Source: Acestrorhynchus altus (Eukaryota > Chordata > Actinopteri > Characiformes > Acestrorhynchidae). Taken from it: a stretch of 64,000 nucleotides of DNA. A program made the translations under genes and the position numbers. The stretch covers positions 32,553,888-32,617,887 of the forward strand of contig CM067507.1 in the NCBI GenBank assembly GCA_034509495.1, read 5' to 3'. The notes below the pieces were generated by a model. It ran no database searches, had not been told where the DNA came from, and saw nothing but the letters and a program-made list of their open reading frames with translations. Positions 10,020-20,957 of this stretch are shown here, piece by piece (the first letter of the stretch is position 1; every line of letters starts with the position of its first letter).

Positions 10020-11930
10020 ATTCAGTTGGAAATTAGTACATTTTATTGGCAGAAAGCAAGTCTATCGGGTATATTTGCTCTGCTCATTATCACATGAATC
10101 ACAGGGTTAGCATTTATCAAAAGAAAAGCTGCTAAATTTACATTAGTGTTCAAATTTCCCCATTTTTAAGGAAACATCAAAGCTCTGGTTTTGCTAATGT
10201 CAACAGCATTAGGTGTTTCTGAGTTGTCACTATTTAGAATGACACAAGCAGTAATGAATTATTATCAGTCATTTATGATTCATTTATATTATCTCACCAA
10301 AGTGCTGTTTTTCTTTTTACAATATCTTTCTAAACTATTTCTCAATGAACTCCCAAACCTGACAAAATATCTGTATTAATGTCTTGCTACCAGCAATATC
10401 CAAGTTTATTGTTACTGTGACGTCTTTTTCCAATGGCTGTGCCTGTTGATTAACACAGCAGCAGCACAGAAAATCCAGCAGGCCCCATAAAATAAATTAG
10501 CACAGCACTGCACTTCATACGTTTTTGACTCGATGTAAAAGGTGGCATTAATATGCATGTGTATGTTTTCAAAACTTTCCATGTGTTTTTTTGTTGTTGT
10601 TGTTGTTTTTATTCATTTTGGTGTGAAAAGGTCTTTCAATGACCACACAATTGGCACTTGTGCAAGCTCACAGCCACACATTCCCCATCATGTATGCGAC
10701 CCAGCACAAACACACCCACAACCCAAAGTGCGTCGTGACCCAGAGCATAAGAAACACTGCAGTGTGTCAGTGTCAGGAACCACACTGGCTCCAGCCAAGA
10801 GTCTGATGATTTAAACACATGTTTGAAGGCGGCCAACTGAGTATTGATTAGGTACTTATTATTTTCAATAGCCTCATAGCAGCTCTAGTGCAAATTTAAA
10901 TAAACAATCTTGGGACACCAAACAGTTCTTGGTTGACTGACAACATCGAGATGAAATGGGAACCCGTTGGGAGGCTCAAAATGTGAAAACCATTCAATTC
11001 TGCTACAAACATTAAAACATTAAATAAATAAGTTTTCAAACCATACTTTGTTTTGTTTACAGAGATTTTAAGTATTTGATCAAATCTGATATAATATATA
11101 GATATAAAAGCTGATATATAGCTCTTTATAGGTCTATAAATCCTTCCTCTGTTCAAACCACATGCTCAAAGAGACTGTGATGTTGTCCTTTCTTCAGAAA
11201 GATCACAGCATTATTCTCATGTTAAACAAAGATGTTGTTAGGGCTGAGAATCCGTTTTTATTGGATAGGGTTAGAATTCCTGACCTTAAATGTAAACTTT
11301 AAGGAATAAGGAATGTAGCCATACCACTTGCTCAGACTCTACATACCAAAATAGGTATTGATCAAGTAATTATAATAGTTGACGCTGCTGTAAATTAAAA
11401 AGGGAAAACGTTATTACTGTCCACGTTAATGTCTGTAGGACACAAACTGTTTTTCTGATTCATCTTTAAGTGTTTTTCATGGCAGGAAATGGCTTTTACA
11501 TTATATATCCCCATAAATCATCCAATAAAGCTACAAAGCTATATTTGAAGATACCTCACAGTATATACCCCGTAAATCAGACGACAGCGACATTTTGAAA
11601 CAAATTTTAAATGCACCTTCTTTCAACTTAAACCTCATTTTCTGCTCATTATTTTTTTTTTCCTTCTAAATTTTGGTTCAACTTAATCCAAAGAAAACTA
11701 CATTTTGTTTAAATATGTTATATAAATGTTATAAATAATACCTGTTATATATAAGATATGTTTAAACAGCAAGATTTAATGTTTGTTAATCCTTGATGTT
11801 GCTATTAAGGATATTTAAAAAAAATAATAATTAAAAAAACACATTCTTTAATTATTTTTATTTATTTATGGCACTTTATTTGGCATTACGTCATAAATGA
11901 AGGTTAAATTTTTACATTTATTAGTCATTT
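10020..11930. other. AT-rich single-copy stretch
   Basis: No element or gene recognised. A small (GTT)n run lies at about 10590-10606. Short frames of 62-90 codons are unremarkable in sequence of this composition. Confidence 0.45.
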
Positions 11931-11988
11931 ATATTTTAGTGATATAATGATAATATTTACTGTTTGGAACTTAAAGGGCAACAAATCC
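11931..11988 (+). repeat. Direct repeat, copy 1 of 2
   Basis: ATATTTTAGTGATATAATGA, TAATATTTACTGTTT and GGAACTTAAAGG recur at 13586-13649 with a six-base insertion and few substitutions. Nature unknown; probably an old dispersed repeat. Confidence 0.65.
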
Positions 11989-12078
11989 TGAGAATCACTC
12001 GGTCCCTTTAATGCCTCTGTCAGTCAAACCGCTTTAATAAATCATGGGTTGCTGACCTGACTGGGAACTCATTGGGGA

Positions 12079-12425
12079 TCAACCAAAAAAAAAATGCTGT
12101 TTACTAATATTGGAAACAGCATCAGACCTCAGGAGTAGCTTCTTGAGAATAAGATGCTTCTTGTCCTGCAGGGAAGCCCCTACTAGGTAGACCACAATGT
12201 TGTAATTAGCCACAGCATGTCTACCTCCCACACTGAATGAGTGTATCACATGGTCTTGAGACAGAGTCAGAGCCCTGGAGCACTTCTCAGCAGTAATTGT
12301 TAGCACAGGTTGGGTATTGATTTTTTTCTTCTTCACCACGAGCGTTGTCTCAGGGCAGGTCCTTTCCACAGAGCACGACCACTTGTTTAGCTCTCCTTCA
12401 GTTAGGGTGCGCCTGACCCCCCAAA
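12079..12425 (-). other. Unexplained open reading frame (hypothetical)
   Basis: The minus strand is open for about 115 codons, from the G-run near 12420 to a stop at 12079, with an internal ATG at 12369. The translation has a balanced composition with short motifs such as ELNKWSCSVERTCPE and GGRHAVANYNIVVYL rather than low-complexity residues. I do not recognise a family and see no clear splice sites or promoter. It could be a chance ORF, an old retrocopy fragment or a conserved non-coding block. Confidence 0.15.
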
Positions 12426-12600
12426 AAAAAAATCCTTGGGAAAATGTTTGGGAAGGAGGTTAATGAATTGCCAATCAGTGTTTACCGCAAACACAGGCCT
12501 GCCAGTCGCTGTGGTGTGGCCTTGAAGTTTGCCGCCGCAGGGTCTGAGCTGGGCTCAGATACACACAATAGAGCTGATTGGAATGGCAAACACTGTCCAC
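12380..12600. other. GC-rich single-copy block, candidate conserved non-coding
   Basis: Non-repetitive sequence, richer in G+C than its neighbours, with GAATTGCCAATCAGTGTTTA (a CCAAT-box-like core) and TGCCGCCGCAGGGTCTGAGC. It ends at the (GA)n tract. Conservation is a guess from texture only. Confidence 0.3.
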
Positions 12601-12622
12601 TGGGATACGGGAGGTTAGAGTG

Positions 12623-12626
<4 letters not shown>

Positions 12627-12683
<57 letters not shown>
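12627..12683. repeat. (GA)n microsatellite
   Basis: About 28 uninterrupted GA units. Confidence 0.98.
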
Positions 12684-12686
<3 letters not shown>

Positions 12687-13079
12687 GCTGGCTAAACCTT
12701 AAGTCACAACTCCTTATGATTAAAGAGTAAGAAACAAGAGACTGACTTTTCTATACGAAGCAATTTAGTATTGATTGAGTATTGATTGTCACTGTTGTGC
12801 AGAAACCTTGTATCACCATTTTTATCATCTTTTTTTTCTGATACACTGTGAAATGTGCAGCTGTTCATTGTATTGTGTGAGAATTTCATGATGAATAAAG
12901 CAATAAAAATACTCCAAGATCACGTCAACGATCTAAGAAGGTTGTTTCCTTCTAGTGTAAAGTTGCTGTTTTGGTGATACAAAGTTTTTGACCAATAAAA
13001 AAATGATGAAGTGTTATTTTTGAAGTGTTATTTTTGTAGAATGATATTCCTGTATTTGGGGGATATATGCTACAACACT
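12684..13079. other. AT-rich single-copy stretch
   Basis: Contains a short tandem duplication (GAAGTGTTATTTTT twice) at about 13008-13036. Nothing else recognised. Confidence 0.45.
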
Positions 13080-13178
13080 CCTGGAGCAGGAAGGGTTAAG
13101 AGCCTTGATCAAGAGCCCAAAGGTGGCATGTGATCAAATATCCAGTGTTCTAACCACTACTTTCACCACTGTCCCACA
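13080..13178 (-). mobile_element. Diverged tRNA-derived SINE fragment
   Basis: The plus strand reads CTGGAGCAGGAAGGGTTAAG, AGCCTTGATCAAGAGCCCAA, AGGTGGCATG, and ends TCTAACCACTACTTTCACCACT. This is the reverse complement of a common fish SINE body and its tRNA-like A-box head. The B-box region is poorly kept. The assignment rests on remembered consensus phrases, so it is moderate. Confidence 0.5.
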
Positions 13179-13585
13179 TATATAAACTAGGAATGTCCAC
13201 AGTTTCCTGAAATCTGGTTCTTTATATATAAAATATGCTTATTAAAACTCGTCATATTATTATCAGGATTAATAACATCATAAATGATACATATTCAAAA
13301 CAGAGAACCTTTTTTTCCACCCACCCAAATTACATTTTTGAATGACATTTTTAGCACAACTTACATTTTGATATATATTTAAGCAATACTTCACAATAAG
13401 AAAGAATGTGGTGATAATTAACTCGTGAAAGCCTACAAGCCTCACAAATTCAGGTTCCCTTCACCACTACTATAAAGAACTTAAAATGACACTTCCAGCT
13501 CCTGCCAGCTTTCTTATTGACTTGCTTTACTTTATGAACTCAATTTCCCAAAATGCACTTCCAGCAAGTCCTTTGACCAATCAAC
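13179..13585. other. AT-rich single-copy stretch
   Basis: Unique AT-rich sequence; nothing recognised. Confidence 0.4.
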
Positions 13586-13649
13586 ATATTTTAGTGATAT
13601 AGTGATAATATTTACTGTTTGTCTTTGGAACTTAAAGGTCAATAAATCC
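13586..13649 (+). repeat. Direct repeat, copy 2 of 2
   Basis: Matches 11931-11988 apart from an inserted GTCTTT-like hexamer and a few substitutions. It runs straight into the poly-A tract. Confidence 0.65.
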
Positions 13650-13651
13650 AC

Positions 13652-13657
13652 AAAAAA

Positions 13658-13697
<40 letters not shown>

Positions 13698-13699
13698 TA
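13652..13699. repeat. Poly-A followed by (AT)n
   Basis: About 24 A residues are followed by about 12 AT units. The A-tract follows directly on a repeat, as in a retroposed tail that spawned an AT microsatellite, but no retroposon body is identified. Confidence 0.95.
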
Positions 13700-13705
13700 G
13701 CAGTA

Positions 13706-13739
13706 GTCAAAAGTACAGAGTGTCTACTTATTTATCCAT
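13706..13739 (+). repeat. Short dispersed module shared with 6158-6195
   Basis: GTCAAAAGTACAGAGTGTCT then ACTTATTTATCCAT matches the minus strand of 6158-6195 apart from one substitution and a four-base gap. Both copies sit beside a TA/AT run. Confidence 0.6.
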
Positions 13740-13932
13740 TTTAGTTTTCCTTGCCTTTTTTCCATATTATGTTTTGATTCTGGTGGTACACATTTTTTCC
13801 ACCACTGTGTTGGATTTTCTGTCAAGACATTCAAATATTGAACTTGGTGAAAGTTTAATGCAACCTATTATTTTGTTCATTTATTTATGCATTGTTTCCA
13901 CATTAGATACATATTTAGACATTCTGTTCGTA

Positions 13933-14026
13933 TTTGTATTTGGCAAAACAGTGCCACAAGTAGACATGAATGGCATATTCACCATGTCCTCCTGTCTACT
14001 TGTGGCACTGTTTTGCCAAATACAAA
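13933..14026. repeat. Perfect 34-bp inverted repeat (hairpin)
   Basis: Arms 13933-13966 and 13993-14026 are exact reverse complements (core TTGGCAAAACAGTGCCACAA). They are separated by a 26-base loop at 13967-13992. The RNA would form a 34-bp uninterrupted stem. It could be the core of a palindromic MITE, a small-RNA precursor or a recent foldback duplication. Perfect pairing shows it is young or maintained. The frame over it (13720-14034) is not a recognisable protein. Confidence 0.95.
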
Positions 14027-14082
14027 GGAATTAATTAAAGGAAACACATTCAAACACTCTAAGAGTCCCATTATAAGGCTAT

Positions 14083-14127
14083 AGTTAGGGTTAAAGTACG
14101 GGTTAGGTTTAGGTGGAGGTGTAGATT
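14083..14127 (+). repeat. Short telomere-like segment
   Basis: AGTTAGGGTTAAAGTACGGG then TTAGGTTTAGGTGGAGGTGT uses the same vocabulary as the tract at 3590-3930 (opposite strand) and the array at 44039-44697. Confidence 0.6.
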
Positions 14128-14639
14128 CAGCTAAAACAATCACAACGCTTTACTTTGTAACACTGTTCAAATCTTTTCATTTCTGCATGTCAGTTTTTGC
14201 TACAGTGATTGTACATAATTTTTGAGACTGAAATACATTTAATAAACATTGTATGACTTTTGAAATTACTACACATATGTATGGATTCCTCTTGAGGCCA
14301 GGATGGCCTGGAACTATACTCATATCTGGAGACTGGTGAGGGAATTACCCTTAAAAGTTAGAACGATATTATATAATTATATGACTATGATTATAGTCAT
14401 AGTATTGCTTAGTCATCACTGTGATCTGTGGCAACATCGCTTCATTTAATAATATACTGTGCCAGTCATCTCCGCTGACCAGTCATAACTGTGGAGTTGA
14501 CAAGTCATTAATACATCTTGCTTTAACCCTTCATTGTTTAGATCTTATACAGAGTATCTAACTGAGCATCATGCTAACTGACTCCACCTCCAGATAGACC
14601 TCCAGATCTAGAAAGTGAGAAGCCTGTCCTAAATCAGTC
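14128..14639. other. AT-rich single-copy stretch
   Basis: Unique sequence with a small imperfect palindrome around 14372-14402 (TATATAATTATATGACTATG then ATTATAGTCATAG). Nothing else recognised. Confidence 0.4.
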
Positions 14640-15660
14640 CATCATCAAATTCAATATCAGACGGGGCTAACTGAAGCTTTCCAGGGGAGCGCGTTTTGTA
14701 AGAGCACTCTGAGGCCATTTCGAAGCCGCACCATTTAACCCCAGCTTAGAACAAACAGGCTATATTGACTTTTCTTGAGCGAGAAAGCCCAGAAAAGCAC
14801 GCAAATCCTGCTTATGGAGGAAAAAACCCTAAAAAGCACGGACCCATTAATTGGGTTTTAAATGTGGCCAACTGCCCCCCCACTCCCCCCATCCCGATCT
14901 TTAGTCAAGGGGGCCCTTTTAAGTTTCATTGGCGGATGGTGACAGGGGAGCCTGGCGTACCTCAGTGTCCTCCTGGCCTCCACCCACCCCCCACCCCCCT
15001 CCTCGACGGCAGGACAGACAATGAGCTAGCTGTGTCCCTCCACAGAGGGCTGGAGTCCGGGGGACCGCGCCGGCTGCTCCAGGGGGGCGTCCATTGGAAA
15101 GTGGAGAATAGAAAGAGAAAGTTGGGAGGGGTAGAGGGAGAAGAGAGGGGTGTGGGAAGAAATGAGGGGGATGGTGGGGATGTAGGAGAGAGAGGAGTGG
15201 GGAGATGGATGGGAGGGTGGGAGAGAGGAGAACGCTGTGGGAACAACCCCTCGCTCAGCCGGCGGACAGCAGAAAGGCCGGAGCACCGTGCCATTTGCAA
15301 TTCAGATCACGAGCGTCCGGAGCTGGGAATCAATGGTGCTGTATCAATCTGCTGACTGCAAATGTCATCTGCATTTTGATTCTTGACCCCCTTTTTCTGG
15401 CTCTCCCCACACTAGGGCCATTGTCCTGCAGGGGCCAGGGCCACCCCCTTTTTTCTGTGTTTCCCCTCTTTCTCCTCCTTTTGCCTGGAGACCCACGCTA
15501 TGGCCCACAAGCCAGGCACCCTTTTCACACCAGCTCGGGCAACTGTCATTTAGCAATGTTGTTCAGCAGGTCTCACACTGCGCCATAAAGGAATTAGGGG
15601 CCGCGAGACAAAGCGCAGATACCAGCCGCTGTTTGGAGAGCTAAATGACGTTAACCTTTG
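14640..15660. other. GC-rich single-copy block, candidate conserved non-coding region
   Basis: About 1 kb, much richer in G+C than the surroundings. It has C-runs at 14874-14888 and 14980-15000 and a purine-rich plus strand at 15100-15230. The stretch ACCCATTAATTGGGT at 14842-14856 pairs ACCCA/TGGGT arms around a TTAAT homeodomain-type core. Frames of 196 codons (plus, 14765-15355) and 112 codons (minus, 14962-15300) overlap on opposite strands and are rich in Gly/Pro/Arg, as expected of open frames in GC-rich DNA. I see no domain and do not call a gene. Confidence 0.35.
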
Positions 15661-15982
15661 TGACCATTGTGACAATGTAACAATTTGTGTCAGAAATCTG
15701 GTTCGAATTTAATGGTGAATCAAAGCGATACAAAATGGCCAAAAAAGTCACAGTGGAGAGCATGTCCCACGAATCAATGCCATTGACACTGAAGTAGCAA
15801 CGGATAAATCAACCAAAAAGAGTGCTACTCATTTGCATGCTTCCGTGTTCTTTCACATTCGGCTCGATGATCTTTGTCCTTGCCTGGCTGGACGCTGGAC
15901 ACCTACCCTGAAGGTTAAAGAGCACATTAGCAACACATTTACATACACTTAGCTACTAACAACTAGCTACAACTAAAGCCTA
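15661..15982. other. Single-copy stretch
   Basis: Unique sequence of ordinary composition ending in a TA dinucleotide that serves as the left target site of the next element. Confidence 0.4.
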
Positions 15983-16390
15983 CACTGTATGTCCAAATGT
16001 TTGTGGACACCTCTAGTAATGAATGCATTCAATTACTTTAAGTTGCACCCATTGTTGACACAGATGTGCAAATGCACTCACAGCGTGTCCAGTCCCTGTA
16101 GAGAGATACCAACAATAAAGTAGGACTCTTTGGAGCATAAACACGAATCTATTGCTTACTGCGGTGAAACTGTGTTCTCTGGAATAATGTTGCTCCATCC
16201 AGTACATTTGGGATGAGATTAGGGTGGTAATCATCCATCCAACCAACCAATCCAACCTGACAGCATTAATGCTCTTGTCAAATCCTCACAGCAATGTTGG
16301 AAACAAAAGCAGGGTGAATTTTCTTAAAACCCTTGATTTCATGAGAAAGAATGCATGAGTAGCTGTCCCAATACTTTTGAACATATAGCT
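15983..16390 (-). mobile_element. TA-flanked MITE (Tc1/mariner-like), near full length
   Basis: The left end CACTGTATGTCCAAATGTTT and right end CAATACTTTTGAACATATAG are imperfect inverted repeats of the fish terminus CACTATATGGACAAAAGTAT. A TA precedes the left end at 15981-15982. The interior carries the GGATGAGATTAGGGTGGTAA-type segment that appears reversed in the copy at 45868-46147. It is about 408 bp with no transposase, so it is non-autonomous. The orientation is opposite to the other four copies (26105, 43816, 45868, 63587). Confidence 0.82.
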
Positions 16391-17289
16391 CATTTGATCT
16401 GTTAGTAAACACCAACCAATTAGGTACTTATTCAGACCATCCTTAGCCATCTCTGTCTTTCATCTCTCCAGATCTTAATTATATTGGAGATTTGGTTTCT
16501 CAAACAAACAGATATTCATTTGAGGTACATTGCAGTTTTCTTTCACTTTTGATGCTGTTTACCAACCCGGTAATAAAGACAAAACTTGATCATTCTAATT
16601 GTTCTAAAACACACCACTAATAACTTCACAGAGCATCTGTTAAAGCAGTTGTTGTTTGACAGCATCTCTTCAAAGCTTAAGGAATTAAAAACAATACACT
16701 ATATTATACAGACACGCAATGGTGGAAAACGCTGCCTTCTAAAAAACAGTGACTTATCTGTCTGATGGTCAAACAAATACAGCATAGAAGCAAAACTGGC
16801 CAGCGAGGATTTGTCCACAAATGTGCAAATATCACACACAGATGTTTATCAGAACTCAATATGCCAACAAACACACCCAAATGCCACACACACACCGCTC
16901 ATTGTGTACTTCAGTGGGTTGAGAAGTCTAGAAGATATAAACAGCATGAGATATAAACCCTATTGAGTGTTGGGAAATGTGTGGGTAGGAGGAATTCACC
17001 CACTGTAAAACATACTTATTTTAAGACATTATGAGTATAAAATGAGGCCCGTACATACTGACACAAATCAAAACAACAATTATATCACAAAGAAGAAATA
17101 AACTTATGAGCTCAGAAAGACCAAAAGACCTGGAAAACCTAATGACTAACGCAAAGAAAAACCCAACTCAACACTTTCTAGGAGGTTGGAAGGAGGTTGT
17201 CAACATCCACAAGCAAGAGATGCCTTTATCAGTGTAAATACACGGGGTTCACTTCAGGATATGAACCACTGAAAACCAGGACTGGAACC
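16391..17289. other. Single-copy stretch leading into a Tc1 relic
   Basis: No clear feature to about 17040. The stretch 17040-17289 may be the decayed N-terminal half of the transposon that follows, because phrases such as GACCTGGAAAACC and TTTCTAGGAGGTTGGAAGG are followed directly by the catalytic region, but no reading frame survives. Confidence 0.35.
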
Positions 17290-17800
17290 GTATCGTCTTG
17301 ATCTTCCAGTGATGAATCCAGGTTCTATTTCAGATCCAATGACATTTGAACAAACCATGGAGGGCTCGTGATGAGCGCCGCAATCCTGCCTTTGCTGTGG
17401 AGCAACACACTTTCCCAATTGCAGGTGTGATGATTTGGGGAGTGCATACAGTCAGTCACCCCTAATAGTGATATAAGGGACACTAACAGTTCAGCAATAT
17501 GTACAGCAATAACCTGTGGCTACATGTGTCCAACTGCCTTTTTTCAGCGGGATAAAGTTCCACACACAGCAAGGGATTCCCTGGAATGTCTCCACCAGAT
17601 TGCAACACTCCTCTCCAGTCACCGGATATATTACCAATCGAGCATGTATGGGGCCAGCTGGGATGCCAGCTTTGGCAACCTATGAGAGTGCAGGACCTAC
17701 AGTCCCAGTCTGTGAGTAAATGTGCCGCCATATGTATCATCATTACATTCACACCTAGAAAGATTCATTACATTCCAACAACTTATTAGAATGTTATTTT
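17290..17800 (+). pseudogene. Tc1-like transposase relic (subfamily B)
   Basis: Pieces of the DD34E catalytic core can be read in different frames. At about 17305, FSDESRF carries the first catalytic Asp. At about 17546, QRDKVPHTA carries the second Asp. At about 17611, SPDILPIEHVWGQLG carries the catalytic Glu. The distance from second Asp to Glu is about 16 nt short of the 34-residue spacing and changes frame, so a deletion has occurred; stops interrupt the rest. The stretch CAATCCTGCCTTTGCTGTGG at 17381 recurs at 28469, showing a second copy of the subfamily. No terminal inverted repeats were identified. Non-functional. Confidence 0.8.
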
Positions 17801-18718
17801 TTTTGTCAAGGAGTATGAATTACATTAACATTTTTAATTACTTCCTATTATGACAGTGAATTTTTTTTTTTGTCAATAAGTGAAGAATTGGTGAAATTAT
17901 AAACTATTGTTTTCCTCATATTCAACCCATATTAAAATATCATCTCCATGAAAAACAAGATCTGATATTTTAGAACACATTCAGAACCTCATATATTCTA
18001 CAGTTGCTTTTTACCACAAACTCTGAATCACATCATACTTTTAACTTTCACAGCAATAACAACCAATTCTACGGGCTTTGTTTGGGCCCCAATCACTATT
18101 AATACAGGAAGAATGTGATTCCTGACCAGTCTTGCTGCTGTGAGATGCTTGGCGAATACCAGCCGAGACACGATTGCAAAATGCCTTGCAGCCCAAATTG
18201 GCTAAATGTAATTGTGAAAGCCAGAGGCTGCCTCTGTCAAACACGAGCCTGTTAGACTGTGCATCTGAGGGTCATCCTGAGGCAACTCCCTGCCCCTTAA
18301 GAAGGAGAAAAACATATGGGTCTATTATGTCCCTGGTTACCACAGGGATATCATGGGATTTGGGCACCGTAGCTTGGAGCTTAAGCCTGGGTTAAGAGTG
18401 CCACCAGAAAGGCAGGTGGACGGGCACCCTTGGGGAGGAAGGGGGTAGTGGATGGGGTGGGTGTTGCATGTTTTTTTGGCTGTGTACATTGTGATAAATG
18501 CAGTGTGACATTTTATTTACTGTTGAGGACGGATGTTCACGAGCTGAACACCCAGGGACTGCCTCATTAGAATGCGGCTGGCGTTCACAGCTCAGGCGTG
18601 TGCAGTACAAGCAGCCTGGAAGAGGGTGTGTGTGTGCAAGTGTGTGAGAGGGAGATAGTTGAGAGGTGCTGCGCTGTGCTCACACACATACATACACATT
18701 CCTTCTGCACAGCTCAGA
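17801..18718. other. Single-copy stretch, partly GC-balanced
   Basis: The block 18040-18600 is non-repetitive, with a G-rich patch at 18425-18465. No coding or RNA gene is recognised. Confidence 0.35.

Positions 18719-18780
<62 letters not shown>
18719..18780. repeat. (GT)n microsatellite
   Basis: About 30 uninterrupted GT units. Open frames across it are repeat translations. Confidence 0.98.
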
Positions 18781-18781
<1 letters not shown>

Positions 18782-18876
18782 AGAGAGAGAGAAAGTGAGG
18801 GAGGGAGTATACAGAGGTTATAAGGTGCACTCTCTCTCTCTCTGCACCAGTATATGTGTGTGAAGGCTAAAAAAAG

Positions 18877-18880
<4 letters not shown>

Positions 18881-18923
<43 letters not shown>
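18881..18923. repeat. (CT)n microsatellite
   Basis: About 21 CT units, with a shorter CT run at 18829-18842 just before it. Confidence 0.97.
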
Positions 18924-18925
<2 letters not shown>

Positions 18926-20954
18926 GCATTGGGCGACACATGAAGAGTCTCTCCAGCTCACATCACTGCCAGTCCAGAGCAACATGCATGAAAATAATAT
19001 CCAGTGCATTAACGCAGTGTGAAAGGCTTAATTTGGAAAGCAGCAAGCCCTGTCTGCTTGTGTTTCCTGCACAGTAACACAGCGCGCGGGGCCCAGGCAC
19101 TGCAAAGAACAGACTTGTGTTTATTTATGAGCGCTTCCTGCTTCGCTCGCTTTCAATCATTCATGAGCCCGGAACGGACGGCCAAGTCAACTCTACTCTG
19201 CATCCAAATCTAACCCTGACTGGGGGGGTAAGAGACCAAGAGACATAGAGAGACAGTGAGAGAGAGAGAGGGGGGGGGTGCAAAAAGAGGCAGAAAAGCA
19301 ACAAAACCAATTTACTTGCACGTCCAAAACTCAAATGACCCCGAATATAATGAAATAATTAATAAGTAATGCTCTCCTCGCTTCCATTTGCTATTTTCCT
19401 CTTGTCGTTCTCCTTGTCTTCAAGCACTTGCAGAATCCAAGTAGTCGGTCCTCGTAAACCACAGATACAGTTTGATTGACGTGACCTCTGCTGCCACCTA
19501 TGCCGTCTTTCTTATCGTCCCATATGGCAGTGGTTGATTATGCATCCATTCAATGAATAATTGCTTGACCTGAGTTAAGTCCAGAGACGTGGCCTAAGAA
19601 CCCCCGTACCTTCTTCCCTTCTTCGATAGCGTTGCGTCCCTTCAACAGCAAATTGCGTCCAGGCGAAATAGAAATGTTGAAATGGTCGATAAAGGTCAGT
19701 CGCACAGGACCGGAGTGAGGAAACCAGAGTCGCGGAAATCTCCAAGTTGAAAAGTTCAAATTACTGCACGGCCGCTAATGCACCGAGTGCCCCGGCCAGG
19801 GCCGCCTGCCATTAACCAGAGAGGAAAGAAGAGCGGCGGCTTGATTAGCAGGAAATAATGTAACTGCTGTTCAGCCCTAACAGACTGTAAGAATGGATGG
19901 CTTTGACCCCATGCTGGCCTGCGTAATGAGGTTTCATAAAAGTGTTAGCGGGTGCGCTTAGTTTGTGGTGGATTTCGGTTTTCCTCACAGAGGTGGGTGA
20001 CAGCAGGCGTCGATTTACGATGCGTCACCTTTCGCGCCTTTTACAACAGGAATAGGTGTTGTTTCAGTCTAGATGGGAGGAATTACTGTATATGTAAACT
20101 CTGTCGGGGGATGTTTGCTCATCGCAGTTTGCCTGCAAACGTCCCTCTGCCTGCCAGATATTGTGACACAGCAGATTGTGTGTTTGACTTGTGAGCTGTC
20201 GCGCCTCGTTCCCTCTCTCACAGTCGGCGAGAGGACAGTGAGAGGATAATGACCTCGTAAACAGTGCGAAGAATGCAATTTACTCCCTGCTGGGCATAAA
20301 TCAAGCGCAGCAGTCCTTCGCGACAAAGTCGTTTATCACTTTTGCGGCGCGCGAGTGCTAATTTATGACCTGAATGAACGCATGTGGGATGTATCTCACT
20401 TATGTGAATGCATAAATAAAGGCTGAATTCAGTCAGACAGAGCAGGCTGATCTGATGGGTGGGAACGGCAGTGAGGGATGACATTACATCTCATTATAGT
20501 TCTGTCAACACATCCATATTTACCCCCAACATGTTTATTATGACAATGTGTTTGCGTTCACACCCCAAAATGCTGTCTGAACACAACTGCACAGGAACAT
20601 AAGGTTGTAAGGTATGTAGGTACATAATCCAGGAGTATCCATTAGCAGAGAGGAGAGTATCAGAGCAATCTGGTGATGTAATGTAGACAGCATCTGTGTA
20701 TTTTGAGAAGCGAGTGAGAGAGAAAGTCCTCTGCCACATGTTGAGTGCTTAAGCCGAGAGCGCTGCCCCTCTGCTCATGCCGCACACTGGGCCCTGTAAT
20801 CAGAGCAGCGTTCTGGAGCGACACTTCCGCCAGCCTGAGACGAGATTTGACAAATGGACGCCACAGCTGTGCACAGGAGTTTTGGAAATATTTTCTAGTG
20901 TGGCTTTGCCAGCTTCCAGGGCTGTGGGGGGCTGCAGAGCTGTGAGGGTGGGAG
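18924..20954. other. Long non-repetitive block, candidate conserved non-coding region
   Basis: About 2 kb with almost no repeats apart from a purine patch at 19250-19280. It is rich in CpG for this window (for example AACAGCGCGCGGGGCCC near 19078 and TTTGCGGCGCGCGAGTG near 20340). Several short frames on both strands show no domain. It resembles regulatory sequence near a developmental gene, but this is texture-based inference. Confidence 0.3.
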
Positions 20955-20957
20955 AAG

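Noticed and set aside
13933..14026. A microRNA gene call
   Set aside because: The stem is perfectly paired without the usual bulges, and there is no expression evidence. It is reported as a hairpin only.
14765..15355. 196-codon plus-strand frame as a gene
   Set aside because: It is rich in Gly/Arg/Pro, overlaps open frames on the other strand, lies in GC-rich DNA with few stops by chance, and has no recognisable domain.
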